From Clostridiales bacterium (GTDB lineage Bacteria; Bacillota; Clostridia; Oscillospirales; QAKW01): a stretch of 9,204 bases of DNA. Of the stretch, positions 1-5,674 are shown one piece after another. How positions within the stretch are numbered: position 1 is the first letter of the stretch; each line of letters starts with the position of its first letter. Location of the stretch: NCBI GenBank assembly GCA_003343605.1, contig QAKW01000080.1, forward strand, positions 1-9,204, read 5' to 3'. Both the position numbers and the translations under genes were made by a program. The notes below the pieces were generated by a model. The model was not told the DNA's origin. It searched no databases and saw nothing but the letters and a program-made list of their open reading frames with translations.

Positions 1-837
<837 letters not shown>

Positions 838-911
838 ATATCTTTTCTAAATCATTCTTTCCAGCTCTTAACTTTCATTCCACTCAGAATCTCTTCTGGC
901 GTTTCCTTCTT

Positions 912-954
912 GTTAATCGCTTCGCCCTCCCAAGAGGGCTCTCTTACAATTAAC
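912..954 (-). other. Hairpin in the 16S leader
   Basis: An outer stem of 6 bp (GTTAAT at 949-954 on the minus strand against ATTAAC at 912-917) encloses an inner 6-bp GC-rich stem (GCCCTC/GAGGGC, plus-strand 924-929 and 934-939) closed by a 4-nt loop. It lies about 75 nt before the 16S 5' end. There is no U-tract after it, so it is not a terminator. A role as a processing or folding element is inference. Confidence 0.5.
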
Positions 955-970
955 GGGTCCTTCTTTGATG

Positions 971-988
971 CTGTTTAATTTTCAAAGT
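971..988 (-). promoter_or_regulatory. boxA-like rRNA antitermination element
   Basis: On the minus strand this reads ACTTTGAAAATTAAACAG. The CTTTGAAAA core resembles boxA (TGCTCTTTGAAAA) and matches the wording common in Firmicute rRNA leaders. boxA binds NusB/NusE and lets RNA polymerase cross the untranslated rRNA genes. The CTTTGA core could pair with a TCAAAG at 963-968, a short stem that may be chance. Confidence 0.55.
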
Positions 989-1059
989 CCGCCGCTCTCC
1001 CGCTTTCCGCCAGGCTTTTTTACTCTTTTTCCACGCCTGCTTCTCGCGAGTGCTTGTAT

Positions 1060-1130
1060 ATGATACCACTTCCTGTGTTACTTTGTCAACACTTTTTTTC
1101 TCTATTTTTGAAGTTTTTGCAAAATGAATA
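1060..1130 (-). promoter_or_regulatory. rrn operon promoter with AT-rich UP-like element
   Basis: The minus strand carries a perfect -35 TTGACA (1084-1089), an 18-bp spacer and a -10 TATCAT (1060-1065), predicting a start near 1053. Upstream of the -35, about 1090-1130 is almost entirely A/T with A- and T-tracts, as expected of an UP element contacting the alpha subunit. It is oriented into the 16S leader. No second tandem promoter could be recognised. Confidence 0.8.
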
Positions 1131-1185
1131 AAAAAGGACAACATTTCGGCGGCCCTCCTTCTACCGAAAAAAGGAAAAACAGCTC

Positions 1186-1213
1186 AAAAGAGCCGTCTTT
1201 CGACAGCTCTTTT
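1186..1213 (-). terminator. Rho-independent terminator after the 1217-1651 gene
   Basis: A 12-bp stem (plus-strand arms 1186-1197 and 1202-1213, one G-U pair) closes on a 4-nt GAAA loop on the minus strand. It lies directly after the stop codon at 1217. The 3' arm ends in TTTT, followed a few bases later by another T run, so it should end leftward transcription before the rrn promoter. The flanks are A/T-rich on both sides, so some bidirectional activity is possible. Confidence 0.85.
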
Positions 1214-1216
1214 CAT

Positions 1217-1651
1217 TTATTCTGAAACGGCAGCGGCGTCGAACCCCTGGGAAGTAAGATACGCAACCAGCTCGTTTGTTGTTTGCCCGTTATTCCCCAG
1301 GATTCCCCCCGCCTGCAGCCGGAACGAACCATCATCCACACCCGCTACCTCCTGCAGCGCGCGTGCGGCGCTCAGCACCGATTTCTTTTTACCCACGCCG
1401 AAGAAAATCGCCTTTTCCACAACATCGTTTGCGTTTTTGGTGCCCGGATAGCAGCGGATGCACATCCCGAAGGTAGAGTAATCCAGCTTTACTGCATATT
1501 GCGTTCCGTCTTCCAGCTGATAGGAAAGGATCACGTTTTGCGTACTCAGCGTTGCCAGCAGCAGCAGCGCCCCCAGGATTCCAATAATCAGGAATTTATA
1601 CCGCTGCCAGAAACCACCCTTTTCTTCCTTTTGAAGATCGCTTGCTTTCAT
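1217..1651 (-). CDS. Unrecognised single-TM protein, 144 aa
   Basis: I do not recognise this family. The protein has a short charged cytoplasmic N-terminus (residues 1-18, rich in Lys/Glu), one strongly hydrophobic segment (about 19-36), and a C-terminal soluble domain of about 108 residues that should face outside if the positive-inside rule holds. The segment is followed by polar sequence with no lipobox and no clear signal peptidase site, so it looks like a membrane anchor. The outer part has two cysteines close together (Cys64, Cys67) and a repeated pattern of short strands and helices. A distant likeness to the extracellular parts of anti-sigma-I (RsgI-type) proteins crossed my mind, but no motif secures it. 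The ATG is preceded on the minus strand by AGAAAGGA at a suitable distance. The gene is divergent from murC and closed by a strong terminator, so it is probably monocistronic. Confidence 0.75.
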   Translation of the reverse strand: MKASDLQKEEKGGFWQRYKFLIIGILGALLLLATLSTQNVILSYQLEDGTQYAVKLDYSTFGMCIRCYPGTKNANDVVEKAIFFGVGKKKSVLSAARALQEVAGVDDGSFRLQAGGILGNNGQTTNELVAYLTSQGFDAAAVSE

Positions 1652-1734
1652 CTTTTTTCCTTTCTTAAACGGATACCCCCACGCCTCCCTTAAAGAAAAA
1701 ATAAATTTTTGTTTATTTTTTCAGACACTTATAC

Positions 1735-1763
1735 TATAATGATGGTGAAACCGATGAAGGAGG
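1735..1763 (+). promoter_or_regulatory. murC promoter -10 box and ribosome binding site
   Basis: A perfect -10 TATAAT sits at 1735-1740, within the phrase TATACTATAAT. The -35 position (about 1712-1717, TTTATT) is poor but lies in a long A/T tract. The predicted start is about 1747. AAGGAGG at 1757-1763 is a near-perfect Shine-Dalgarno sequence 9 nt before the TTG at 1773, and it decides that start. Confidence 0.65.
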
Positions 1764-1772
1764 CTTTTCTTT

Positions 1773-3149
1773 TTGAGTATTATACCACAACACTTTGATC
1801 AATACAAGACGTTTTCCCACATCCATTTCGTTGGAATCGGCGGCGTTTCCATGTCGTCGCTGGCGCTGATTCTGAAATCCTGGGGCAAGTGTGTAACCGG
1901 CTCTGATTCCGGAAGCGGGCCGACTCTCGCCCGGCTGCGGGAAGCCGGCATTCCGGTTTATCCGGAGCACGCGGCAAAAAACGCCGCGGGAGCTGATCTG
2001 CTGGTTTATACCGCCGCTGTTTCCGATAACAATCCCGAGCTGGTATACGCCCGGGAGCATGGGATTCCCCTGTTCGAGCGGGCGGTGCTGCTGGGATATA
2101 TGATGGCCGAGTTTAAAAACGCCATCGCCGTTGCCGGCACTCACGGCAAGACCACCGTAACCTCCCTGATTTCCTCAATTCTGCGGGAGGCCGGAAAGGA
2201 TCCAACCGTACTTGTGGGCGCCAGCCTCAAGGCGATCGGCGGAAATTATTGCCTGGGGAGCAGCGATTATGCCGTTTATGAGGCCTGCGAATATGTAAAC
2301 TCCTTTCATCATTTTTATCCGCATTGCGGCGTGATTTTGAATATCGACGCTGATCACCTTGATTTTTTCAAGGATCTCGGCGCAATCAAACAGTCGTTTG
2401 CCCGTTTTACCGATAATTTTGCGCCGGATGGCTTTCTGGCCGTCAACGGTGACGATCCCAACTGCGAAGAGGTCCGCCGCTATTATCAGGGGGAAACCCT
2501 GACCTTCGGCCTTGCGGAAACCGATACCTGCCGGGCGGAAAAAATCCGTTTTTCCTGCGGATTCGCCTCGTTTGAGATTTATTATAACGGCGCCTTCGCG
2601 ACAGCGCTTACCCTGCGTATTCCAGGGAGGCACAATATTTATAATGCGCTGGCCGCCGCGCTGGTTTGCCTGCGCTACGGCATTGATCCCCAGGCGATCC
2701 GCGCCGGGATTGAAAGCTTTACCGGGGCAGACCGCCGTTTTGAGCGCAGGGGAACCTGCAACGGCGCAGTGGTTCTTGATGATTATGCCCACCACCCCAC
2801 GGAGATCCGGGCAACGCTTCAAAGCGCAAAAGAAGCGGCGGAAGGGCGGGTTTTCGTTGTTTTCCAGCCGCATACCTATACCCGCACTTTTTATCTGATG
2901 GATGATTTCGCGCAGGCGCTTTCAATTGCGGATCAGGCTGTGATCACCGATATTTATGCCGCCCGCGAAATCAATAAGGTGGGTGTAAATGTTCTGGCGC
3001 TGCGCGACAAAATCCCCGGCGCCCTGTATATCAGTAAATTCGAAGAAATCGCAGCCTATTTGAAAAGTACCCTGAAGCCGGGCGATATGGCGGTTTTAAT
3101 GGGCGCGGGCAATGTAAATGAAATCGCGCCGCTGATTTTGGATTCCTAA
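1773..3149 (+). CDS. murC: UDP-N-acetylmuramate--L-alanine ligase
   Basis: MurC (EC 6.3.2.8) joins L-alanine to UDP-N-acetylmuramic acid using ATP, the first amino-acid addition in peptidoglycan precursor synthesis, in the cytoplasm. At 458 residues it is full length. Domain 1 (about 16-115) is the UDP-binding Rossmann fold with the MurC-type HFVGIGGVSMSSLA segment (GIGG at 21-24). Domain 2 is the Mur ligase ATPase, with P-loop GTHGKT at 122-127 and NIDADHLD at 190-197. Domain 3 (about 315-458) has DDYAHHPTE at 336-344, HTYTRT at 367-372 and a C-terminal MGAGNVNEI. The TTG start is chosen for the AAGGAGG 9 nt upstream; the next in-frame ATG is deep inside the Rossmann fold (residue 27). It appears alone rather than in a division-and-cell-wall cluster. 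No clear terminator follows, so some read-through into the superoxide reductase gene is possible. Confidence 0.97.
   Translation: MSIIPQHFDQYKTFSHIHFVGIGGVSMSSLALILKSWGKCVTGSDSGSGPTLARLREAGIPVYPEHAAKNAAGADLLVYTAAVSDNNPELVYAREHGIPLFERAVLLGYMMAEFKNAIAVAGTHGKTTVTSLISSILREAGKDPTVLVGASLKAIGGNYCLGSSDYAVYEACEYVNSFHHFYPHCGVILNIDADHLDFFKDLGAIKQSFARFTDNFAPDGFLAVNGDDPNCEEVRRYYQGETLTFGLAETDTCRAEKIRFSCGFASFEIYYNGAFATALTLRIPGRHNIYNALAAALVCLRYGIDPQAIRAGIESFTGADRRFERRGTCNGAVVLDDYAHHPTEIRATLQSAKEAAEGRVFVVFQPHTYTRTFYLMDDFAQALSIADQAVITDIYAAREINKVGVNVLALRDKIPGALYISKFEEIAAYLKSTLKPGDMAVLMGAGNVNEIAPLILDS
1779..1807 (-). promoter_or_regulatory. Candidate leftward promoter for the 1217-1651 gene
   Basis: On the minus strand a perfect TATAAT (1779-1784) is preceded by TGG, giving an extended -10. 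A weak -35 TTGTAT (1802-1807) lies 17 bp upstream. It is inside the first codons of murC and would start transcription near 1772, leaving a 5' leader of about 120 nt. The -35 matches only three of six consensus bases, so the call rests on the extended -10. Confidence 0.4.
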
Positions 3150-3200
3150 AAGAGCGGTATAGCGCGGCAAAAGAAGCATATAATAAAAGAATGATCCATT

Positions 3201-3216
3201 TGTTGCATTTGCAACA
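3201..3216. promoter_or_regulatory. Perfect 16-bp palindrome, Crp/Fnr-type operator candidate
   Basis: The sequence TGTTGCATTTGCAACA has two perfect 7-bp arms around TT. Read as TGTTG-N6-CAACA it has the same 5-6-5 geometry as classical Crp operators (TGTGA-N6-TCACA). Its centre (3208.5) lies 41.5 bp upstream of the start predicted from the -10 box at 3238-3243. It is too short, and lacks a U-tract, to be a murC terminator. Binding by a Crp/Fnr-family protein is inference; no such gene is in the window. Confidence 0.6.
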
Positions 3217-3237
3217 TAATTATTCCAGAAAATGGGT

Positions 3238-3269
3238 TATATTGTTCTTATATTAAAAGAAAAGGGAGG
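3238..3269 (+). promoter_or_regulatory. Superoxide reductase promoter (-10) and ribosome binding site
   Basis: A -10-like TATATT lies at 3238-3243, predicting a start at the A at 3250. The matching -35 position (about 3215-3220, CATAAT) does not resemble TTGACA, as is common for activator-dependent promoters. A second TATATT at 3249-3254 is an alternative. The ribosome binding site is GGGAGG at 3264-3269, 6 nt before the ATG at 3276. Confidence 0.5.
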
Positions 3270-3275
3270 AATAAA

Positions 3276-3644
3276 ATGAAGTTTTTGAAATGCAACCATT
3301 GCGGGAACATCATTACCTTCGCTACCGATCACGGCGTTCCGGTTGTCTGCTGCGGTGAAAAAATGGCGGAAATTCGGCCCAACACCACCGATGCGGCAAC
3401 GGAAAAGCATGTTCCGCAGGTTACCAGAGAAGGCCGGAATGTTACGGTGCTGGTAGGCAGCGTTTCCCATCCGATGACAGAGGAGCACTCCATCGAATGG
3501 ATCGCGCTGGAGAGCAGCCAGGGCATGCAGATCAAGCAGCTTTCCCCGGATGCAAAGCCGGAGGCTTCTTTTGCGCTGGCAGAGGGCGATACGCTTCAAA
3601 AGGTTTATGCCTATTGTAATTTACACGGATTATGGAGTGATTGA
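3276..3644 (+). CDS. dfx: Desulfoferrodoxin / class I (2Fe) superoxide reductase
   Basis: This enzyme (EC 1.15.1.2) reduces superoxide to hydrogen peroxide without releasing oxygen, a cytoplasmic defence typical of strict anaerobes. At 122 residues it is full length. The N-terminal desulforedoxin domain has all four ligands of the structural Fe(Cys)4 centre: Cys6, Cys9, Cys25 and Cys26. The catalytic domain has the Fe(His)4Cys set: His45 in EKHVP, His65 and His71 in SHPMTEEH, then Cys114 and His117 in the C-terminal CNLHGLW. The Glu43-Lys44 pair of the active-site loop is present too. The gene is followed 3 nt later by rubredoxin, the usual electron donor to superoxide reductases, and both share a terminator. 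A Crp/Fnr-shaped palindrome upstream suggests redox or stress control. The assignment is firm, since every iron ligand of both centres is visible. Confidence 0.97.
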   Translation: MKFLKCNHCGNIITFATDHGVPVVCCGEKMAEIRPNTTDAATEKHVPQVTREGRNVTVLVGSVSHPMTEEHSIEWIALESSQGMQIKQLSPDAKPEASFALAEGDTLQKVYAYCNLHGLWSD

Positions 3645-3647
3645 ACA

Positions 3648-3806
3648 ATGAAAAAATATGTTTGCGAAGTTTGCGGTTATATTTATGACGAGGAATTGGG
3701 CGATCCCGATAACGGCATTGCCCCCGGCACTCCCTGGGAGGAAGTGCCCGACGATTATGTCTGCCCCCTGTGCGGCGTAGGCAAGGATCAGTTTTCTGAA
3801 GAATAA
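3648..3806 (+). CDS. Rubredoxin, 52 aa
   Basis: Rubredoxin is a small cytoplasmic one-electron carrier with a single Fe(Cys)4 site. The 52-residue product has the canonical ligands Cys6-X2-Cys9-Gly and Cys39-Pro-Leu-Cys42-Gly. It also has the usual aromatic core residues (Tyr4, Tyr11, Tyr13, Trp30) and the family phrases YIYD and PGTPWEEVPDDYVCPLCG. The length is normal for the family. The ATG lies 3 nt after the superoxide reductase stop. GGAGTGA at 3634-3640, inside the end of that gene, provides the ribosome binding site with a 7-nt spacer, so the two genes are almost certainly co-transcribed and perhaps translationally coupled. The natural inference is that it passes electrons, probably from an NAD(P)H:rubredoxin oxidoreductase encoded elsewhere, to the superoxide reductase. 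Other rubredoxin clients such as rubrerythrin or flavodiiron protein cannot be excluded. Confidence 0.97.
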   Translation: MKKYVCEVCGYIYDEELGDPDNGIAPGTPWEEVPDDYVCPLCGVGKDQFSEE

Positions 3807-3818
3807 AATATACTTTTC

Positions 3819-3855
3819 ATTGCGCTCATGGATTTTCCATGGGCGCAATTCTTTT
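3819..3855 (+). terminator. Terminator of the superoxide reductase-rubredoxin operon
   Basis: A 14-bp stem (3819-3832 with 3836-3849, one G-U pair) has a 3-nt TTT loop and is followed by TCTTTT. It starts 12 nt after the rubredoxin stop. The stem is long enough to act as a strong intrinsic terminator. Confidence 0.88.
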
Positions 3856-3876
3856 GGTCTTCACGATCCCAATATA

Positions 3877-3904
3877 AAACCGGCCTGCTTTGGCAAGCCG
3901 GTTT
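3877..3904 (-). terminator. Terminator of mreB
   Basis: Reading leftward from the mreB stop, a 12-bp stem (plus-strand arms 3877-3888 and 3893-3904, one A/C mismatch) with a 4-nt loop is followed by TTTTATATT. It sits back-to-back with the rubredoxin-side terminator, so the convergent operons each have their own. Confidence 0.85.
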
Positions 3905-3912
3905 CAATCTGT

Positions 3913-4932
3913 TTAATAATTACCGAAACGCTTGGCCCCGCGCCCGGAAGACTCAAGCTTATCTAAAAATTCCAGCGCTTTGCCCGTGCCGATCGCAACG
4001 CAGGAAACCGCGTCTTCCGCCACGTATGCGCGAATGCCGATTTTCTGGGAAATCAGCTGATCAAAGCCGCGGATCAGCGAACCGCCGCCGGTCATGCAGA
4101 TGCCGTTCTGGTAAATATCTCCAACCAGTTCCGGGGGGGTGCGTTCCAAAACGTTATGCAATACGTCAACAATCGTAAGCGCACACTCCTGCAGGGGCTC
4201 CATAATTTCATCCGATTTAATTTCAATCGATTGGGGCAGGCCGTTTAAAAGGCTGCGGCCCTTAATCACCATCGACTGCACCTCTTCCTGCGGATAGACG
4301 CAGCCGATTTCAATTTTAATCGCTTCGGCCGTGCGCTCGCCCACCAGCAGATTGTATTTCTTTTTCAGATAGCGGACAATCGAATCATCAAACTTGTCCC
4401 CCGCCATTTTTACAGAATCGGAAAGCACAACATCTCCCAAAGACAACACCGCAATATCCGCGGTGCCGCCGCCTACATCCACCACGATATTGCCGTTTGG
4501 CTTATTGATATCGATGCCCGCCCCGATCGCCGCCGCTTTGGGCTCCTCGATCAGTGAAACAAATTTTGCGCCGGCATTTTTCGCCGCTTCCTCCACCGCC
4601 ATTTCTTCCACTTCGGTAACACCGGAAGGAACACAGATAATCACGCGGGGTTTAAAATAGGAATTTTTGGAGGCTTTTCCCACAAAATACTTGATCATCT
4701 TTTCGGTCACCTCATAATCAGAGATCACCCCGTCCTGCAGCGGCCGGACGGCCACGATACTGCCCGGCGTTCTTCCCACCATCCGGCGGGCCTCCTCGCC
4801 AACCGCCAGAACCTTATTATGCTTACGGTCAATCGCGACGACGCTTGGCTCTTTGAGAACAATTCCCTTCCCCTTGATATAGACCAGAATGGTGGCGGTT
4901 CCCAAATCGATGCCAATATCATGTCCCAACAT
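3913..4932 (-). CDS. mreB: Rod shape-determining protein, MreB/Mbl family
   Basis: This bacterial actin homologue forms membrane-associated filaments that guide the elongasome and lateral cell-wall synthesis. The 339 residues match the family length. The actin-fold nucleotide-binding motifs are all present: phosphate 1 (DIGIDLGTA, 5-13), phosphate 2 (VDVGGGTAD, 151-159) and the adenosine motif (TGGGSLIRG, 281-289). The conserved EEPKAAAIGAG lies at 129-139. Firmicutes often carry paralogues (MreB, Mbl, MreBH); the sequence alone does not settle which this is, and mreC/mreD are not adjacent. The ATG follows GGAGGA (4938-4943) at a 5-nt spacing. It has its own sigma-A promoter at the end of comF and its own terminator, so it can be expressed as a single gene, with possible read-through from recD2-comF. 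Confidence 0.95.
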   Translation of the reverse strand: MLGHDIGIDLGTATILVYIKGKGIVLKEPSVVAIDRKHNKVLAVGEEARRMVGRTPGSIVAVRPLQDGVISDYEVTEKMIKYFVGKASKNSYFKPRVIICVPSGVTEVEEMAVEEAAKNAGAKFVSLIEEPKAAAIGAGIDINKPNGNIVVDVGGGTADIAVLSLGDVVLSDSVKMAGDKFDDSIVRYLKKKYNLLVGERTAEAIKIEIGCVYPQEEVQSMVIKGRSLLNGLPQSIEIKSDEIMEPLQECALTIVDVLHNVLERTPPELVGDIYQNGICMTGGGSLIRGFDQLISQKIGIRAYVAEDAVSCVAIGTGKALEFLDKLESSGRGAKRFGNY

Positions 4933-4977
4933 ATTGATCCTCCAAACTTTGTTTTAAACGTAAAATGTCTTATTTTT

Positions 4978-5006
4978 ATTATATCGAAATTTTCCAGAAA
5001 ATTCAA
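4978..5006 (-). promoter_or_regulatory. mreB promoter
   Basis: On the minus strand, TTGAAT (5001-5006) and a perfect TATAAT (4978-4983) are separated by exactly 17 bp, a strong sigma-A promoter. The predicted start near 4971 gives a leader of about 39 nt. The -35 box contains the TGA stop of comF (5003-5005). Confidence 0.85.
4988..5003. repeat. Perfect palindrome inside the mreB promoter
   Basis: AATTTTC-TG-GAAAATT on the minus strand (two 7-bp arms, 2-bp centre) fills most of the spacer and touches the -35 box. The position suits a repressor operator. At this A/T content a chance palindrome is possible. No U-tract makes it a good comF terminator. Confidence 0.45.
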
Positions 5007-5674
5007 CTCTTTTTTGGCGTTATCGCAAAAGTAGCACAAAAAACAGATTCCGCGCCGGCTTCTTTGAGCAGCGATGCGCAGGCACTCAAAGTGGCGCCGG
5101 TGGTAGTGAGATCATCAATCAGCAGAATTTTACCGCCCGCGCCCGCCCCGCGGCGGAGTGCATAACCGGTTTTCGCATTTTCCCAGCGGCCGGCTGCGGA
5201 AAGGAATTTCTGCTGGCGCGGCGTTCTGCGCCGCAGAACCTCCAGAATGGGAACCCCGAGCAGCGGCGACAGCGCCTCTGCCAGCAGGCGGGCCGGGCAG
5301 TAGCCGCGCCGGAGCGCACCGGATACGGCGCCCGGAACATAGGTGATAAACGAAAAATCCCGGCCCAGCCGGCCTTCAATCTGGCGAAACATCCGCTTTG
5401 CCATAAAGCCGGCCAATTGAGGGCAATTGCGCTCCTTAAACCGAAGCAGCAGGTTACGCGGTGCTCCCTCATAATAATAGGCGCTGACATTGCGTTCAAA
5501 GGCAAACATATTTCTGCCGCACACGCACTGGGCCGGGTAAGCACCGCAGACCCGGCAAACCGTGCCGGTAAGCTCGGTAGCGCCGGCCAGACATTGCGGG
5601 CAGGGAATCTCTTCCGGCATGATTTTGCCGCAGAAAGGGCAGCGCGGCGGAAACAAAAGATTTTTCAGCTTCAT
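5003..5674 (-). CDS. comF: ComF family protein (phosphoribosyltransferase fold)
   Basis: ComF/ComFC-type proteins are needed for DNA uptake in naturally competent bacteria and are thought to act in the cytoplasm with the ComFA helicase; their biochemical reaction is not settled. The 223-residue product has an N-terminal zinc-binding region with cysteine pairs at 12/15, 25/28, 40/43 and 50/52. The C-terminal type I phosphoribosyltransferase domain has the PRPP loop ILLIDDLTTTGATL at 183-196. The usual RGFNQA-type segment reads RGYCPARLLAEAL (123-135), so the Asn-Gln of many homologues is replaced by Cys-Pro. Its ATG overlaps the recD2 stop as ATGA (5671-5674), and there is no evident Shine-Dalgarno sequence, so translation is probably coupled to recD2. 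No comFA lies beside it, and natural competence cannot be concluded from this gene alone. Confidence 0.9.
   Translation of the reverse strand: MKLKNLLFPPRCPFCGKIMPEEIPCPQCLAGATELTGTVCRVCGAYPAQCVCGRNMFAFERNVSAYYYEGAPRNLLLRFKERNCPQLAGFMAKRMFRQIEGRLGRDFSFITYVPGAVSGALRRGYCPARLLAEALSPLLGVPILEVLRRRTPRQQKFLSAAGRWENAKTGYALRRGAGAGGKILLIDDLTTTGATLSACASLLKEAGAESVFCATFAITPKKS

Larger units (their letters stand above)
838..1053 (-). other. 16S rRNA operon leader
   Basis: This stretch of about 215 nt lies between the predicted rrn start point (about 1053) and the 16S 5' end and shows no gene. On the minus strand it carries a boxA-like antitermination element (971-988) and a local hairpin (912-954), both annotated separately. 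The leader would be removed by RNase processing. A 64-codon open frame crosses it (950-1144), but it runs through the rrn promoter and has a low-complexity Lys/Arg-rich product, so it is not called. Confidence 0.75.

Noticed and set aside
950..1144. 64-codon minus-strand frame with a GGAGG sequence upstream of its ATG
   Set aside because: It runs across the rrn -35, -10 and start site and ends in the rRNA leader. The product is low-complexity and basic, so the ribosome-binding-site resemblance is taken as chance.
2175..2873. 232-codon minus-strand frame antisense to murC
   Set aside because: murC is unambiguous by motifs across the whole stretch; the antisense frame shows no family features.
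3129..3157. CCGCT/AGCGG pairing across the murC stop as a terminator
   Set aside because: The stem has only 5 bp with a loop of about 19 nt and no U-tract.
3179..3184. TATAAT upstream of the superoxide reductase gene
   Set aside because: There is no acceptable -35 at 16-18 bp, and it lies about 95 bp before the gene in an A/T-rich stretch. A weak upstream start cannot be ruled out.
3213..3227. Possible PerR box (ATAATTAT) near the superoxide reductase promoter
   Set aside because: Only the 8-bp core is palindromic, and it lacks the central N and full arms of TTATAATNATTATAA.
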